The notes under the pieces: generated by a model
Told to the model about the DNA's origin: nothing
Database searches by the model: none
The model's input: the letters and a program-made list of their open reading frames with translations, nothing else
Part shown: positions 34,030-41,393 of the stretch, piece after piece
How the letters are laid out: each line of letters begins with the position of its first letter
How positions within the stretch are numbered: position 1 is the first letter of the stretch
Assembly: GCA_030526265.1 (NCBI GenBank)
Contig: JAUNDE010000006.1
Span: 1-64,000 of the forward strand
Length of the DNA stretch: 64,000 nucleotides
Reading direction: 5' to 3'
Source: Eubacteriales bacterium
Lineage (GTDB): Bacteria > Bacillota > Clostridia > Lachnospirales > Lachnospiraceae
Made by a program: the position numbers and the translations under genes

Positions 34030-35316
34030 ATGAGAAAGAAAAGATTACCGGATGTAGTGCTGTACATCATGAAACATTTGAATCTGATGATTCTATTATA
34101 TATCAGTACATTGCTTGTATATTGTCTGAATGGATACATACATGAAAAAAGTGCACAGCAGTTTTTGAACACTGCCAAAATCATTCCTCTCGAGCCATGG
34201 AAGGCCATCATAGTGCCGGTAGGATTGTATGTCTGCCTGTTGTTGCTTATGTCGATTCGGGCAGAGAGGAATGTGGAATTGTATTTGAAAACGATCGTTG
34301 AGGTTGTGATCTGCGGTTTTCTGTTCACGAGTCTGAACTATAGTTATTCGGGATTTGTGCTGCTTGTCCTTGCAAATGCCATCAGGCGTGTATCGGATTC
34401 AAAGTCAAGGATCGTTGTGATCACTGTTACGTTTTTGTCGTATATTTTATTTGATTACAACGTTCTGTCCATACTGAATATCAGGATCATGCCGGCTGAA
34501 ACAGTGCTCGCCTATTATCAGGGCACGGCGATGTCCCTGATTCTGGCTATTCTTGACATGCTGAAAATAGCGAATATCTTTCTCTTTATCGGCTATATGT
34601 TTGTCCTTATCATGGATCAGATCAGCCAGACAAGGCTTGTGCTTGAATTAAATGATGAACTGGCAGAAAAGAATACACAGCTGATCGATATGAATGCAGA
34701 GCTTGAGGAAGCGACAAAAACAAAAGAAAGAAACCGCCTTGCAAGGGAGATTCATGATACACTGGGACATACGCTGACAGGGATCATCACCGGTGTAGAT
34801 GCCTGTGCAATGATCATTGATATTGCTCCGGATGTGGCAAAACAGCAGTTAAACGCAATTGCTGATATTGCGCGGGGAGGCATTAAAGATGTGAGGCGCT
34901 CTGTTAATGCGCTTCGTCCGGATGTGCTGGAGAAGAAGGATCTGTTTGAAGCACTCCAGGAAATGGTGGAAAGTACGAGAAAGTCGACTGGCGTGGAGAT
35001 GAACTTCGCCTGCTGTGCTGCTCTGGATTGTTTCAATCAGGACGAAGAAGATGTCATATACCGGATCGTTCAGGAGGGTACGACCAATGCGATCCGTCAC
35101 GGAAAGGCAACAAGGGTAGATATCAAGATAGAAAGAAATTTTGATACACTCTGGATTGAGATCAGAGATAATGGAATTGGCTGCACGGATGTGAAAAAAG
35201 GATTTGGCATTCATCATATGGAAGAAAGACTGAAGATGCTGAATGGAGCTCTGGAATATGACGGAAGTAACGGGTTCTGGATAAAGGCAGAACTACCGAT
35301 CCGGTGGGGAGAATAA
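34030..35316 (+). CDS. Sensor histidine kinase, NarL/LiaS-type (HisKA_3)
   Basis: A 428-residue kinase. Residues 12-195 form about six membrane segments without a large extracellular domain, followed by a coiled coil (about 200-235), a HisKA_3 box RLAREIHDTLGHTLT with His242 as phosphorylation site, and an ATPase domain with IVQEGTTNAIRHG and DNGIGC. With so little outside the membrane, it would need a separate receptor; the tethered binding proteins on both sides are candidates. ATG 34030 is preferred to the in-frame ATG 33982, which lies inside the upstream gene. Confidence 0.9.
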   Translation: MRKKRLPDVVLYIMKHLNLMILLYISTLLVYCLNGYIHEKSAQQFLNTAKIIPLEPWKAIIVPVGLYVCLLLLMSIRAERNVELYLKTIVEVVICGFLFTSLNYSYSGFVLLVLANAIRRVSDSKSRIVVITVTFLSYILFDYNVLSILNIRIMPAETVLAYYQGTAMSLILAILDMLKIANIFLFIGYMFVLIMDQISQTRLVLELNDELAEKNTQLIDMNAELEEATKTKERNRLAREIHDTLGHTLTGIITGVDACAMIIDIAPDVAKQQLNAIADIARGGIKDVRRSVNALRPDVLEKKDLFEALQEMVESTRKSTGVEMNFACCAALDCFNQDEEDVIYRIVQEGTTNAIRHGKATRVDIKIERNFDTLWIEIRDNGIGCTDVKKGFGIHHMEERLKMLNGALEYDGSNGFWIKAELPIRWGE

Positions 35317-35339
35317 AGGTGCTTCACAAGGAGGATGAA

Positions 35340-36011
35340 ATGATAAAGATTATGATTGCGGATGATCAGGAGCTGATCAGACAAAGCTTACATATTATTC
35401 TGAATAATGAACACGATCTGGAGGTTATTGATCTTGTTGGAAACGGAAAGGAGGTCCTTCGATCTGTTCGAAAGGAAAAACCGGATGTGATCCTGATGGA
35501 TATTCGTATGCCGGAAATGGACGGTATGGTCTGTACGCAGATCATCAAAGAATATTATCCGGAAATAAAAATCATTATCCTTACGACATTTGACGACGAT
35601 GAGTATGTATTTAATGCATTGAAACACGGGGCAAGCGGTTATCTGTTAAAAGGATGTTCTGTAAAGGAACTTGTAGACGCCATTCATAAAGTATATAACG
35701 GAACGGCAATGATCAATGAAAATATTGCATCAAAAGTAGTAAAACTGTTCTCGAGAATGGCACAGTCCAATATGGTGCTGAAAGTGGATGAAAAGAATTC
35801 ACAGAGCCTGAAAAAGACAGAATGGCAGATCATTGTTCAGGTGGGAAGCGGACTGTCAAACAAGGAGATTGCAGCAAAGCTGAATCTTTCCGAAGGGACG
35901 GTTCGGAACAGTTTGAGTACCATACTGAGCAAGCTGGAGCTTCGTGACAGGACACAGCTTGCGATCTGGGCAGTACAGACCGGTGTAATATATCGTGATT
36001 TTGAGGAATAA
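35340..36011 (+). CDS. NarL-family response regulator
   Basis: A 224-residue regulator: receiver domain with acidic pocket IADDQE and phosphorylated Asp54 (ILMDIRMP), then a LuxR-type helix-turn-helix (GLSNKEIAAKLNLSEGTVRN). It is the partner of the kinase encoded directly upstream. AAGGAGG lies before the ATG at 35340. Likely targets are its own operon or the PTS genes at 37500. Confidence 0.93.
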   Translation: MIKIMIADDQELIRQSLHIILNNEHDLEVIDLVGNGKEVLRSVRKEKPDVILMDIRMPEMDGMVCTQIIKEYYPEIKIIILTTFDDDEYVFNALKHGASGYLLKGCSVKELVDAIHKVYNGTAMINENIASKVVKLFSRMAQSNMVLKVDEKNSQSLKKTEWQIIVQVGSGLSNKEIAAKLNLSEGTVRNSLSTILSKLELRDRTQLAIWAVQTGVIYRDFEE

Positions 36012-36016
36012 GACAA

Positions 36017-37351
36017 ATGTTGAATGTATCGAAGAGCACAAAAATAAAATGGACTGTTTTCGGTATTATCATGATACTTGTGGCGCTGATCGGAAGTGGA
36101 AAGATGCAGCAGATGATAAGGAAACAGGAGAAGGTTATTACGATCGGAGTGTTTTCCGACAGCTACTGGAATGTTCAGAATGGATACTCGTATAAGATTG
36201 TGGATGATGCGATCGAGGTGTTTGAGAAAGATCACCCGGATTACAGAGTAGAGTATGTCAGCGGTATCATGAAAGAGGATTATGGAGAGTGGCTGGCAGA
36301 GGGGCTGATGCAGGGAACGGAACCGGATCTCTTCTTTATCCTTGGGGATGAATTCAATCATCTGTCGCAGATGAATGCGCTGAAGGATCTGTCCTCACTG
36401 ATCGACAGGGATGACTCCTTTGATTCTTCAAAGTTCTATCAGTCAGCATATGAGTATGGAGAAAATCAGGGGGTACAGTATGCACTTCCGTTTGAATGCG
36501 CGCCGAAGCTGATGCTTGTGAATGAAAGTATTCTGAAAGCGGAGGGCGTGGAACTTCCGGAAGAAGAATGGACATGGAAGGATTTTCTGGAGATATGTCA
36601 GAAGGTCACAAAGGATCTGGATGGAAATGGAATACCGGATCAGTTTGGAGTTGTCGGCTACTCCTGGGAGGATGCATTTTATACAAATGGAATTCAAATC
36701 TTTGATGAGGACGGCGCAAAATGTAATCTGCAGGGAAGTGAAGTGCTGGAATCGTTGAGTTATCTGGAAGAGCTCAATGCGCTGAATGAAAAACAGACTG
36801 TGACGGAAAGAGATTTTAACCTGGGTAGAGTGGTATTTATGCCAATGCTTTTCTCAGAATACCGGGCTTACAAATCGTATCCGCTTTCCGTGAAGAAGTA
36901 TTCCGGATTCGAGTGGGGATGCACAACGATGCCGGCAGGAGAGTCGGGGCAGAATCTGTCTGTGCTGGATACGCTGATGATAGGAATGAGCAGTCGAACA
37001 GCCCATGAGAAAGAGGCATGGGATTTGATGAAAATACTGACGACAGATCAGAACATCCAGTCTGAAATATTTGTCTACTCGGAAGGAATTTCTGCACAAA
37101 AGGATGTGACAGAATCGGATAAGGCAGATCGTTATCTTAGAAAAAACGGAAATGAAACTGCGCCTATGAACAAGGATGTTCTCAGCAAAGTTATGGAAGA
37201 GGCAATCGTAATTCCGCGATTTGATGATTATGACGAAGCCGTCAGGAAAGTGAGTGATGCTGTCGATACAATATTGAACGGTGACAGTAATATCGAGATG
37301 GAAATGATCATTCAAAATAGAAATATCAACCGTTATCTGCAGGAGAAATAG
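36017..37351 (+). CDS. Membrane-tethered family 1 solute-binding protein without permease
   Basis: A 444-residue protein with one N-terminal segment (about 12-30) and no lipobox cysteine. The body is an extracellular sugar-binding domain of the MalE/UgpB type: ITIGVFSDSYWN start, EYVSGIMKEDYGEWLAEGLMQG, PDLFFILGDEF and ALPFECAPKLMLVNESIL. It begins five bases after the response regulator. No MalFG-type permease is in the neighbourhood, so it is probably a second receptor of the same signalling system. A terminator follows. Confidence 0.82.
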   Translation: MLNVSKSTKIKWTVFGIIMILVALIGSGKMQQMIRKQEKVITIGVFSDSYWNVQNGYSYKIVDDAIEVFEKDHPDYRVEYVSGIMKEDYGEWLAEGLMQGTEPDLFFILGDEFNHLSQMNALKDLSSLIDRDDSFDSSKFYQSAYEYGENQGVQYALPFECAPKLMLVNESILKAEGVELPEEEWTWKDFLEICQKVTKDLDGNGIPDQFGVVGYSWEDAFYTNGIQIFDEDGAKCNLQGSEVLESLSYLEELNALNEKQTVTERDFNLGRVVFMPMLFSEYRAYKSYPLSVKKYSGFEWGCTTMPAGESGQNLSVLDTLMIGMSSRTAHEKEAWDLMKILTTDQNIQSEIFVYSEGISAQKDVTESDKADRYLRKNGNETAPMNKDVLSKVMEEAIVIPRFDDYDEAVRKVSDAVDTILNGDSNIEMEMIIQNRNINRYLQEK

Positions 37352-37399
37352 AAGAAGTGACAAATGTCATATAAGTAATGACAAAAATCAGGGGAAAAA

Positions 37400-37436
37400 G
37401 GTGACACATGCGAGATGAACATGTGTCACCTTTTTT
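37400..37436 (+). terminator. Terminator between sensor operon and PTS operon
   Basis: GGTGACACATG (37400-37410) and CATGTGTCACC (37420-37430) form a perfect 11-bp stem preceded by A-rich and followed by six T. No convincing sigma-A promoter is seen between it and the PTS IIA gene at 37500. Confidence 0.93.
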
Positions 37437-37499
37437 GTATAGTTACATCAAGCATTTAGGAAGAGCAAATAAATACAACATAACAAAGGAGGTGTAGCT

Positions 37500-37928
37500 A
37501 TGAAGTATATGTTATTAGTGAGTCACGGTAAGTTTGCTCCGGGACTTCACGATGCACTGGGAATGCTGCTTGGCGGAGGAAGAGAGGATATTCTCTCAAC
37601 CAGTCTGGAAAACGGAATGGGTGCCGATGAGTTCGCAGAGAAAGTAAGAGAGATCGTATCTGTTGTAAAAGAAGGCGATGAGATTCTTCTGTTTGCCGAT
37701 CTGATCGGTGGATCTCCGCTTACAACAGCTGCAAATGTCATTGCAGAAGAAGGTCTTGCAGGACAGACGACAATGATCGGAGGAATGAATCTTCCTCTCG
37801 TTCTGAGTGCGGCACTCACAAAAGACAGTATGGACACAGAGGTGCTGAAGGAAGTACTGATTCCGGAAGCAAAAGAAATGATCCAGGAATTCGCTGTTAC
37901 TGTCAGCGATGAAGAAGACGATATTTAA
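37500..37928 (+). CDS. PTS mannose-family EIIA component
   Basis: A 142-residue protein with the EIIA-Man start MKYMLLVSHGKFAPGL; His9 is the expected phosphorylation site receiving phosphate from HPr. DLIGGSPLTTAANV is another conserved block. It is the cytoplasmic first step of the sugar phosphorylation chain. RBS AAGGAGGTG is strong. First gene of the four-component PTS. Confidence 0.93.
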   Translation: MKYMLLVSHGKFAPGLHDALGMLLGGGREDILSTSLENGMGADEFAEKVREIVSVVKEGDEILLFADLIGGSPLTTAANVIAEEGLAGQTTMIGGMNLPLVLSAALTKDSMDTEVLKEVLIPEAKEMIQEFAVTVSDEEDDI

Positions 37929-37952
37929 ATCAAGAAAGAGGAGGAAGAGAGT

Positions 37953-38447
37953 ATGTCAGTTTCATTTATTCGTGTAGATGACCGTATGATCCATGGTCAG
38001 ACATGTACAAGATGGTCACTGGAATATCCATGTGACGGATTGATCGCCGTAAACAATGCGGCAGCAAAGAATTCAGTTCTCAAGGCAGCTTACAAGAGTG
38101 CCAGCGGAAAGAAGACTTTTGTGTGGACACTTGAAGAGTTTAAGGAGAAATGTGCAAAGGTACTTGCGAGCAAAGACAACTATTTCCTGATCACAAAGAA
38201 TCCGATCGATATGGCAAAGATCCTGGTAGAACAGGGATTCAAGCCGGGAATCGATACCGTTATCATCGGTCCTTGCAATGATCGTCCGGGAACTACAAAG
38301 CTTGGAAATAACCAGTCTATCACACAGGAAGAAGCACAGGCTTTGGAAGACATCTATAAAGCTGGTTATAACATTGAGTTTGCACTTGTAAAAGAGGAAG
38401 CAATCGGAAACTGGACAAAATTCAGAGGACAGTTTGGTTTTAATTAA
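37953..38447 (+). CDS. PTS mannose/fructose/sorbose-family EIIB component
   Basis: A 164-residue protein with the family block RVDDRMIHGQT, where His14 takes the phosphate from EIIA and passes it to the sugar. The end (EFALVKEEAIGNWTKFRG) is also usual. Here EIIA and EIIB are separate proteins, unlike the fused form of E. coli ManX. It is 24 bases after the EIIA gene. Confidence 0.92.
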   Translation: MSVSFIRVDDRMIHGQTCTRWSLEYPCDGLIAVNNAAAKNSVLKAAYKSASGKKTFVWTLEEFKEKCAKVLASKDNYFLITKNPIDMAKILVEQGFKPGIDTVIIGPCNDRPGTTKLGNNQSITQEEAQALEDIYKAGYNIEFALVKEEAIGNWTKFRGQFGFN

Positions 38448-38477
38448 TAAATATTCTGAATACAGGAGGAAAAAATC

Positions 38478-39317
38478 ATGACAATTAGTTGGCTTCAGGC
38501 TGCATTACTCGGACTTTTCGCATGCTTGTCAAGTATGCCGGGTCTTGGCGGTTCATCCATCGGAAACTATACATTGGGACGTCCACTTATCGGTGGTCTT
38601 GTATGTGGTATTATTCTTGGAGATATCCAGACAGGTATTTTGGTTGGTTGTGCAATGCAGGTTATTTATATCGCACTTGTTACTCCGGGCGGAACCGTAT
38701 CAGCAGACGTTCGTGCGGTAAGTTACATCGGTATTCCTCTGGCAATGGTTGCTCTTGGCAGCTACGGATTAGATGCAGCTTCAACAGAGGGAACAGCTCT
38801 TGCATCATCGTTCGGAGCAATGGTTGGTACAGTCGGTACCGTATTGTTCTACGGAACAGCAACAATCAACCTTGTATGGCAGCACATTGGCTGGAAAGCA
38901 GTAGAGAAGAGAGACTATAAGAAACTGTATCTCGTTGATATGGGACTTCCATGGATCTCTCACCTGATCTGTTCATTCATCCCGACAATGATCATGTGTA
39001 AACTGGGAGCAAACGTTGTTGAGCTTATCAAAACAACACTTCCAATGGATGGTATTGCAATGAAGACACTCTTCACAGTAGGTTCATTACTTCCTTGTGT
39101 AGGTATTGCGATTCTTCTGAAACAGATCGTTAAGAAAGCAACTGACTTTGTACCATTCTTCTTTGGTTTCGTATTTGCAGCATCACTTGGTGTAAACCTT
39201 GTAGGAGCTACGATCATTGCAGCAATGTTCGCAATTATGAACTACAAGATTAAAATGCTTGCAATCGCAAAACCGGCAGCTGCGGCAGCATATGATGACG
39301 ATGAGGAGGAGATCTAA
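38478..39317 (+). CDS. PTS mannose-family EIIC membrane component
   Basis: A 279-residue membrane protein with about eight hydrophobic stretches. The GILVGCAMQVIYIALVTPGG region and the block RPLIGGLVCGIILGD are typical of the EIIC-Man/Sor family, which forms the sugar channel with EIID. The C-terminus ends in an alanine-rich and acidic tail. It is 30 bases after the EIIB gene; EIID begins one base after its stop codon. Confidence 0.92.
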   Translation: MTISWLQAALLGLFACLSSMPGLGGSSIGNYTLGRPLIGGLVCGIILGDIQTGILVGCAMQVIYIALVTPGGTVSADVRAVSYIGIPLAMVALGSYGLDAASTEGTALASSFGAMVGTVGTVLFYGTATINLVWQHIGWKAVEKRDYKKLYLVDMGLPWISHLICSFIPTMIMCKLGANVVELIKTTLPMDGIAMKTLFTVGSLLPCVGIAILLKQIVKKATDFVPFFFGFVFAASLGVNLVGATIIAAMFAIMNYKIKMLAIAKPAAAAAYDDDEEEI

Positions 39318-39318
39318 T

Positions 39319-40152
39319 ATGGAAAAGAAATTATCGAAAAAAAGTTTGTTAAAATCCTTCCATAACTGGTATTATGGACATTTGACCTGTTTCTCACAAG
39401 AGCATATGCAGACATTCGGTTATCTGTGTGCAATGCTTCCGCTTGTTGAGGAACTGTACGATGACGAAGATAAGAAAGCAGAAGCAATGAATACATACAC
39501 CGCTTTCTTCAACACAGAGCCACAGCTTGGTACAGTAGTTGTTGGTATCACAGCAGGTCTTGAGGAAGCAAGAGCAAATGGAGAAGATGGCGTAGACGAT
39601 GAGACAATCAACGGACTCAGAGCTGGTCTTATGGGACCTGTAGCAGGTATCGGTGATTCACTGGTTGTAGGAACAGTTATCCCAATCTTACTTGGTATTG
39701 CACTTGGAATGTCAGGCGGCGGATCTCCGCTCGGAGCAATTTTCTACATTATCGCATGGAACCTGTTTGCATACTTTGGAATGAAATTCTTATACTTCAA
39801 AGGCTACCAGTTAGGTGGTAAGGCAGTAGAAGTACTCGTTGGACCACAGGGTGAAGCAATTCGTGAGTCTGTATCGATGTTAGGTGGAATGGTTATCGGT
39901 GCAGTAGCAGCTACATGGGTAAATGTAACGACTTCCTTTACACTCTATAACGAGGCAGGCGAAGCTTACCTTGTATTGCAGGATAAGTTGAATGAAGTAT
40001 TACCGGGATCTTTGACAGCTGCATTCGTAATTCTCTGCTGGTATCTCATGTCAAAGAAGAAAATGTCACCGATCAAAGTTATGCTCCTTTTGGTAGTGAT
40101 CGCTTTCGTCGGAGTTTTGGTTGGATTCTTCAATCCGGGACTTTCATACTAA
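39319..40152 (+). CDS. PTS mannose-family EIID membrane component
   Basis: A 277-residue protein with the EIID features: the N-terminal NWYYGHLTCFSQEHMQTFGY, the GLRAGLMGPVAGIGDSLVVG block and C-terminal membrane segments. The ATG at 39319 is preferred over an upstream in-frame ATG (39259) because GAGGAGGAG lies just before it. Together with EIIC it completes the transporter. The specific sugar cannot be told from sequence; the family covers mannose, fructose, sorbose, amino sugars, Amadori products and disaccharides. Confidence 0.92.
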   Translation: MEKKLSKKSLLKSFHNWYYGHLTCFSQEHMQTFGYLCAMLPLVEELYDDEDKKAEAMNTYTAFFNTEPQLGTVVVGITAGLEEARANGEDGVDDETINGLRAGLMGPVAGIGDSLVVGTVIPILLGIALGMSGGGSPLGAIFYIIAWNLFAYFGMKFLYFKGYQLGGKAVEVLVGPQGEAIRESVSMLGGMVIGAVAATWVNVTTSFTLYNEAGEAYLVLQDKLNEVLPGSLTAAFVILCWYLMSKKKMSPIKVMLLLVVIAFVGVLVGFFNPGLSY

Positions 40153-40238
40153 GAAAGCTTTTTTCATAAATAGAAATACACAAAACATGAAATAGTTATC
40201 CCTCATTTTATTCGTATTACACTTTTGGAGGAATTGTT

Positions 40239-40532
40239 ATGCAGAATATGGAAAAGAAAAAAATAACACTGGAATCTGAGCAGCAACTGAAGGCAATCAA
40301 GACGATCGGTCGATGGAGAACATATGCGATTGCGTTGTCCGCAGTTGGGGTGGCCCTTGCTTATTACGGATTTCAAGATGGAGTCAATCATCTTTCCATA
40401 GGAATTCCCGGCATCCTGCTCATCGCGGCAGGATTTGCCGGGGCGACAATCCTCAATCTCGGAATAAAAAACGGAAAAAGAAATGTAGAAAAAATGTTGC
40501 GTCTGCTGGAGGAAGATAGAAATGCAGGATAG
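40239..40532 (+). CDS. Small two-segment membrane protein, unknown
   Basis: A 97-residue protein with a charged N-terminus (MEKKKITLESEQQL), two membrane segments (about 27-45 and 54-74) and a basic C-terminus. I do not recognise a family. It lies between the PTS EIID gene and the HAD phosphatase gene, overlapping the latter by 11 bases, and has RBS TTTGGAGGA. The overlap suggests coupled translation and a role in the same sugar pathway. Confidence 0.7.
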   Translation: MQNMEKKKITLESEQQLKAIKTIGRWRTYAIALSAVGVALAYYGFQDGVNHLSIGIPGILLIAAGFAGATILNLGIKNGKRNVEKMLRLLEEDRNAG

Positions 40533-41334
40533 ATATAAATTGCTGTGCCTTGACCTGGATGGAACACTGCTGAATGATCAGAAGCAGGTGACAGAGAAGA
40601 CAAAGCAGTGCTTACATAAGGCGAAAGAAATGGGCATTGAGATCGCACTGCTGTCAGGCAGAATGCCTCTCGCGATTGAGATCATTGAGCGTCAGATCGG
40701 ATTTTCCTGCATAAAAGCTGCCTCGGCAGGGACATATATATTGATGGGCGACCGCTGCATCGGCAGCCAGACGATTCTACCGGAGGTTGTCCTGAAAATT
40801 TATCATCACTATGCGAGAACCCATCATATTCCGCTTTGGATTTATCAAAAAAGAAAATGGTATGTGACAGGACGTGATCATTTTGTGGAGCATGAGGTTG
40901 AACTGATCCATTATGAACCGGAGGTCGTAGATATTCGGCTTCTTGCGAAGGAATGGGAAGTGAATCATACAGGTCCGAATAAGCTTCTGTTCGGGGCAGA
41001 AGAAGAAGTGATCACACAATTGAAAAAGGATCTTGAGAAGGAAAAGATTCCGGGCATTGATTTTGCCAGGTCGTCAGAGTATTATCTGGAAATCTACCCC
41101 CTCGGTGCAGATAAAGGTATGGCCGCCTGCACAATATGTGATGCGCTCGGAATACTGCAGTCGCAGATGCTTGCGATCGGAGATCAGGAACTGGATATTC
41201 CGATGCTGAAAACAGCAGGTCTTTCCGTTGCCATGGGAAATGCACCGGATCACGTGAAGAAGGTTGCTGATTTCGTCACAAAGAGTAATGAAGAGGATGG
41301 CGTTGCCTATGCAATGGAGCGCTTTTTGTTTTAG
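40522..41334 (+). CDS. Cof-type HAD-family sugar phosphatase
   Basis: A 270-residue HAD hydrolase. Motif I is LDLDGTLLND, motif II LLSGR, and motif IV is seen as AIGDQELDIPML with a cap of the Cof/IIB type between them. Such enzymes remove phosphate from sugar phosphates or other small molecules in the cytoplasm. Its place after the PTS suggests that it acts on the imported phosphorylated sugar or one of its products. A hairpin terminator follows immediately. Confidence 0.9.
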   Translation: MQDRYKLLCLDLDGTLLNDQKQVTEKTKQCLHKAKEMGIEIALLSGRMPLAIEIIERQIGFSCIKAASAGTYILMGDRCIGSQTILPEVVLKIYHHYARTHHIPLWIYQKRKWYVTGRDHFVEHEVELIHYEPEVVDIRLLAKEWEVNHTGPNKLLFGAEEEVITQLKKDLEKEKIPGIDFARSSEYYLEIYPLGADKGMAACTICDALGILQSQMLAIGDQELDIPMLKTAGLSVAMGNAPDHVKKVADFVTKSNEEDGVAYAMERFLF

Positions 41335-41363
41335 CTCAGCGGAAGGAGTTCCGCTGAGTTTTT
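41335..41363 (+). terminator. Hairpin terminator/attenuator before the HAD-AGE fusion gene
   Basis: CTCAGCGGAA (41335-41344) and TTCCGCTGAG (41349-41358) form a perfect 10-bp stem with a 4-base loop and TTTTT. The stem starts directly after the HAD stop codon. No promoter is evident before the next gene at 41394, so partial read-through is likely. Confidence 0.9.
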
Positions 41364-41393
41364 CGTTGTAAATAAAAAAAGAAAGGAGCAGAT

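Noticed and set aside
37437..37499. Sigma-54 promoter for the mannose-type PTS
   Set aside because: Mannose-family PTS operons often use sigma-54, but no GG-N10-GC element is present in the short gap, and no LevR-type activator gene is near.
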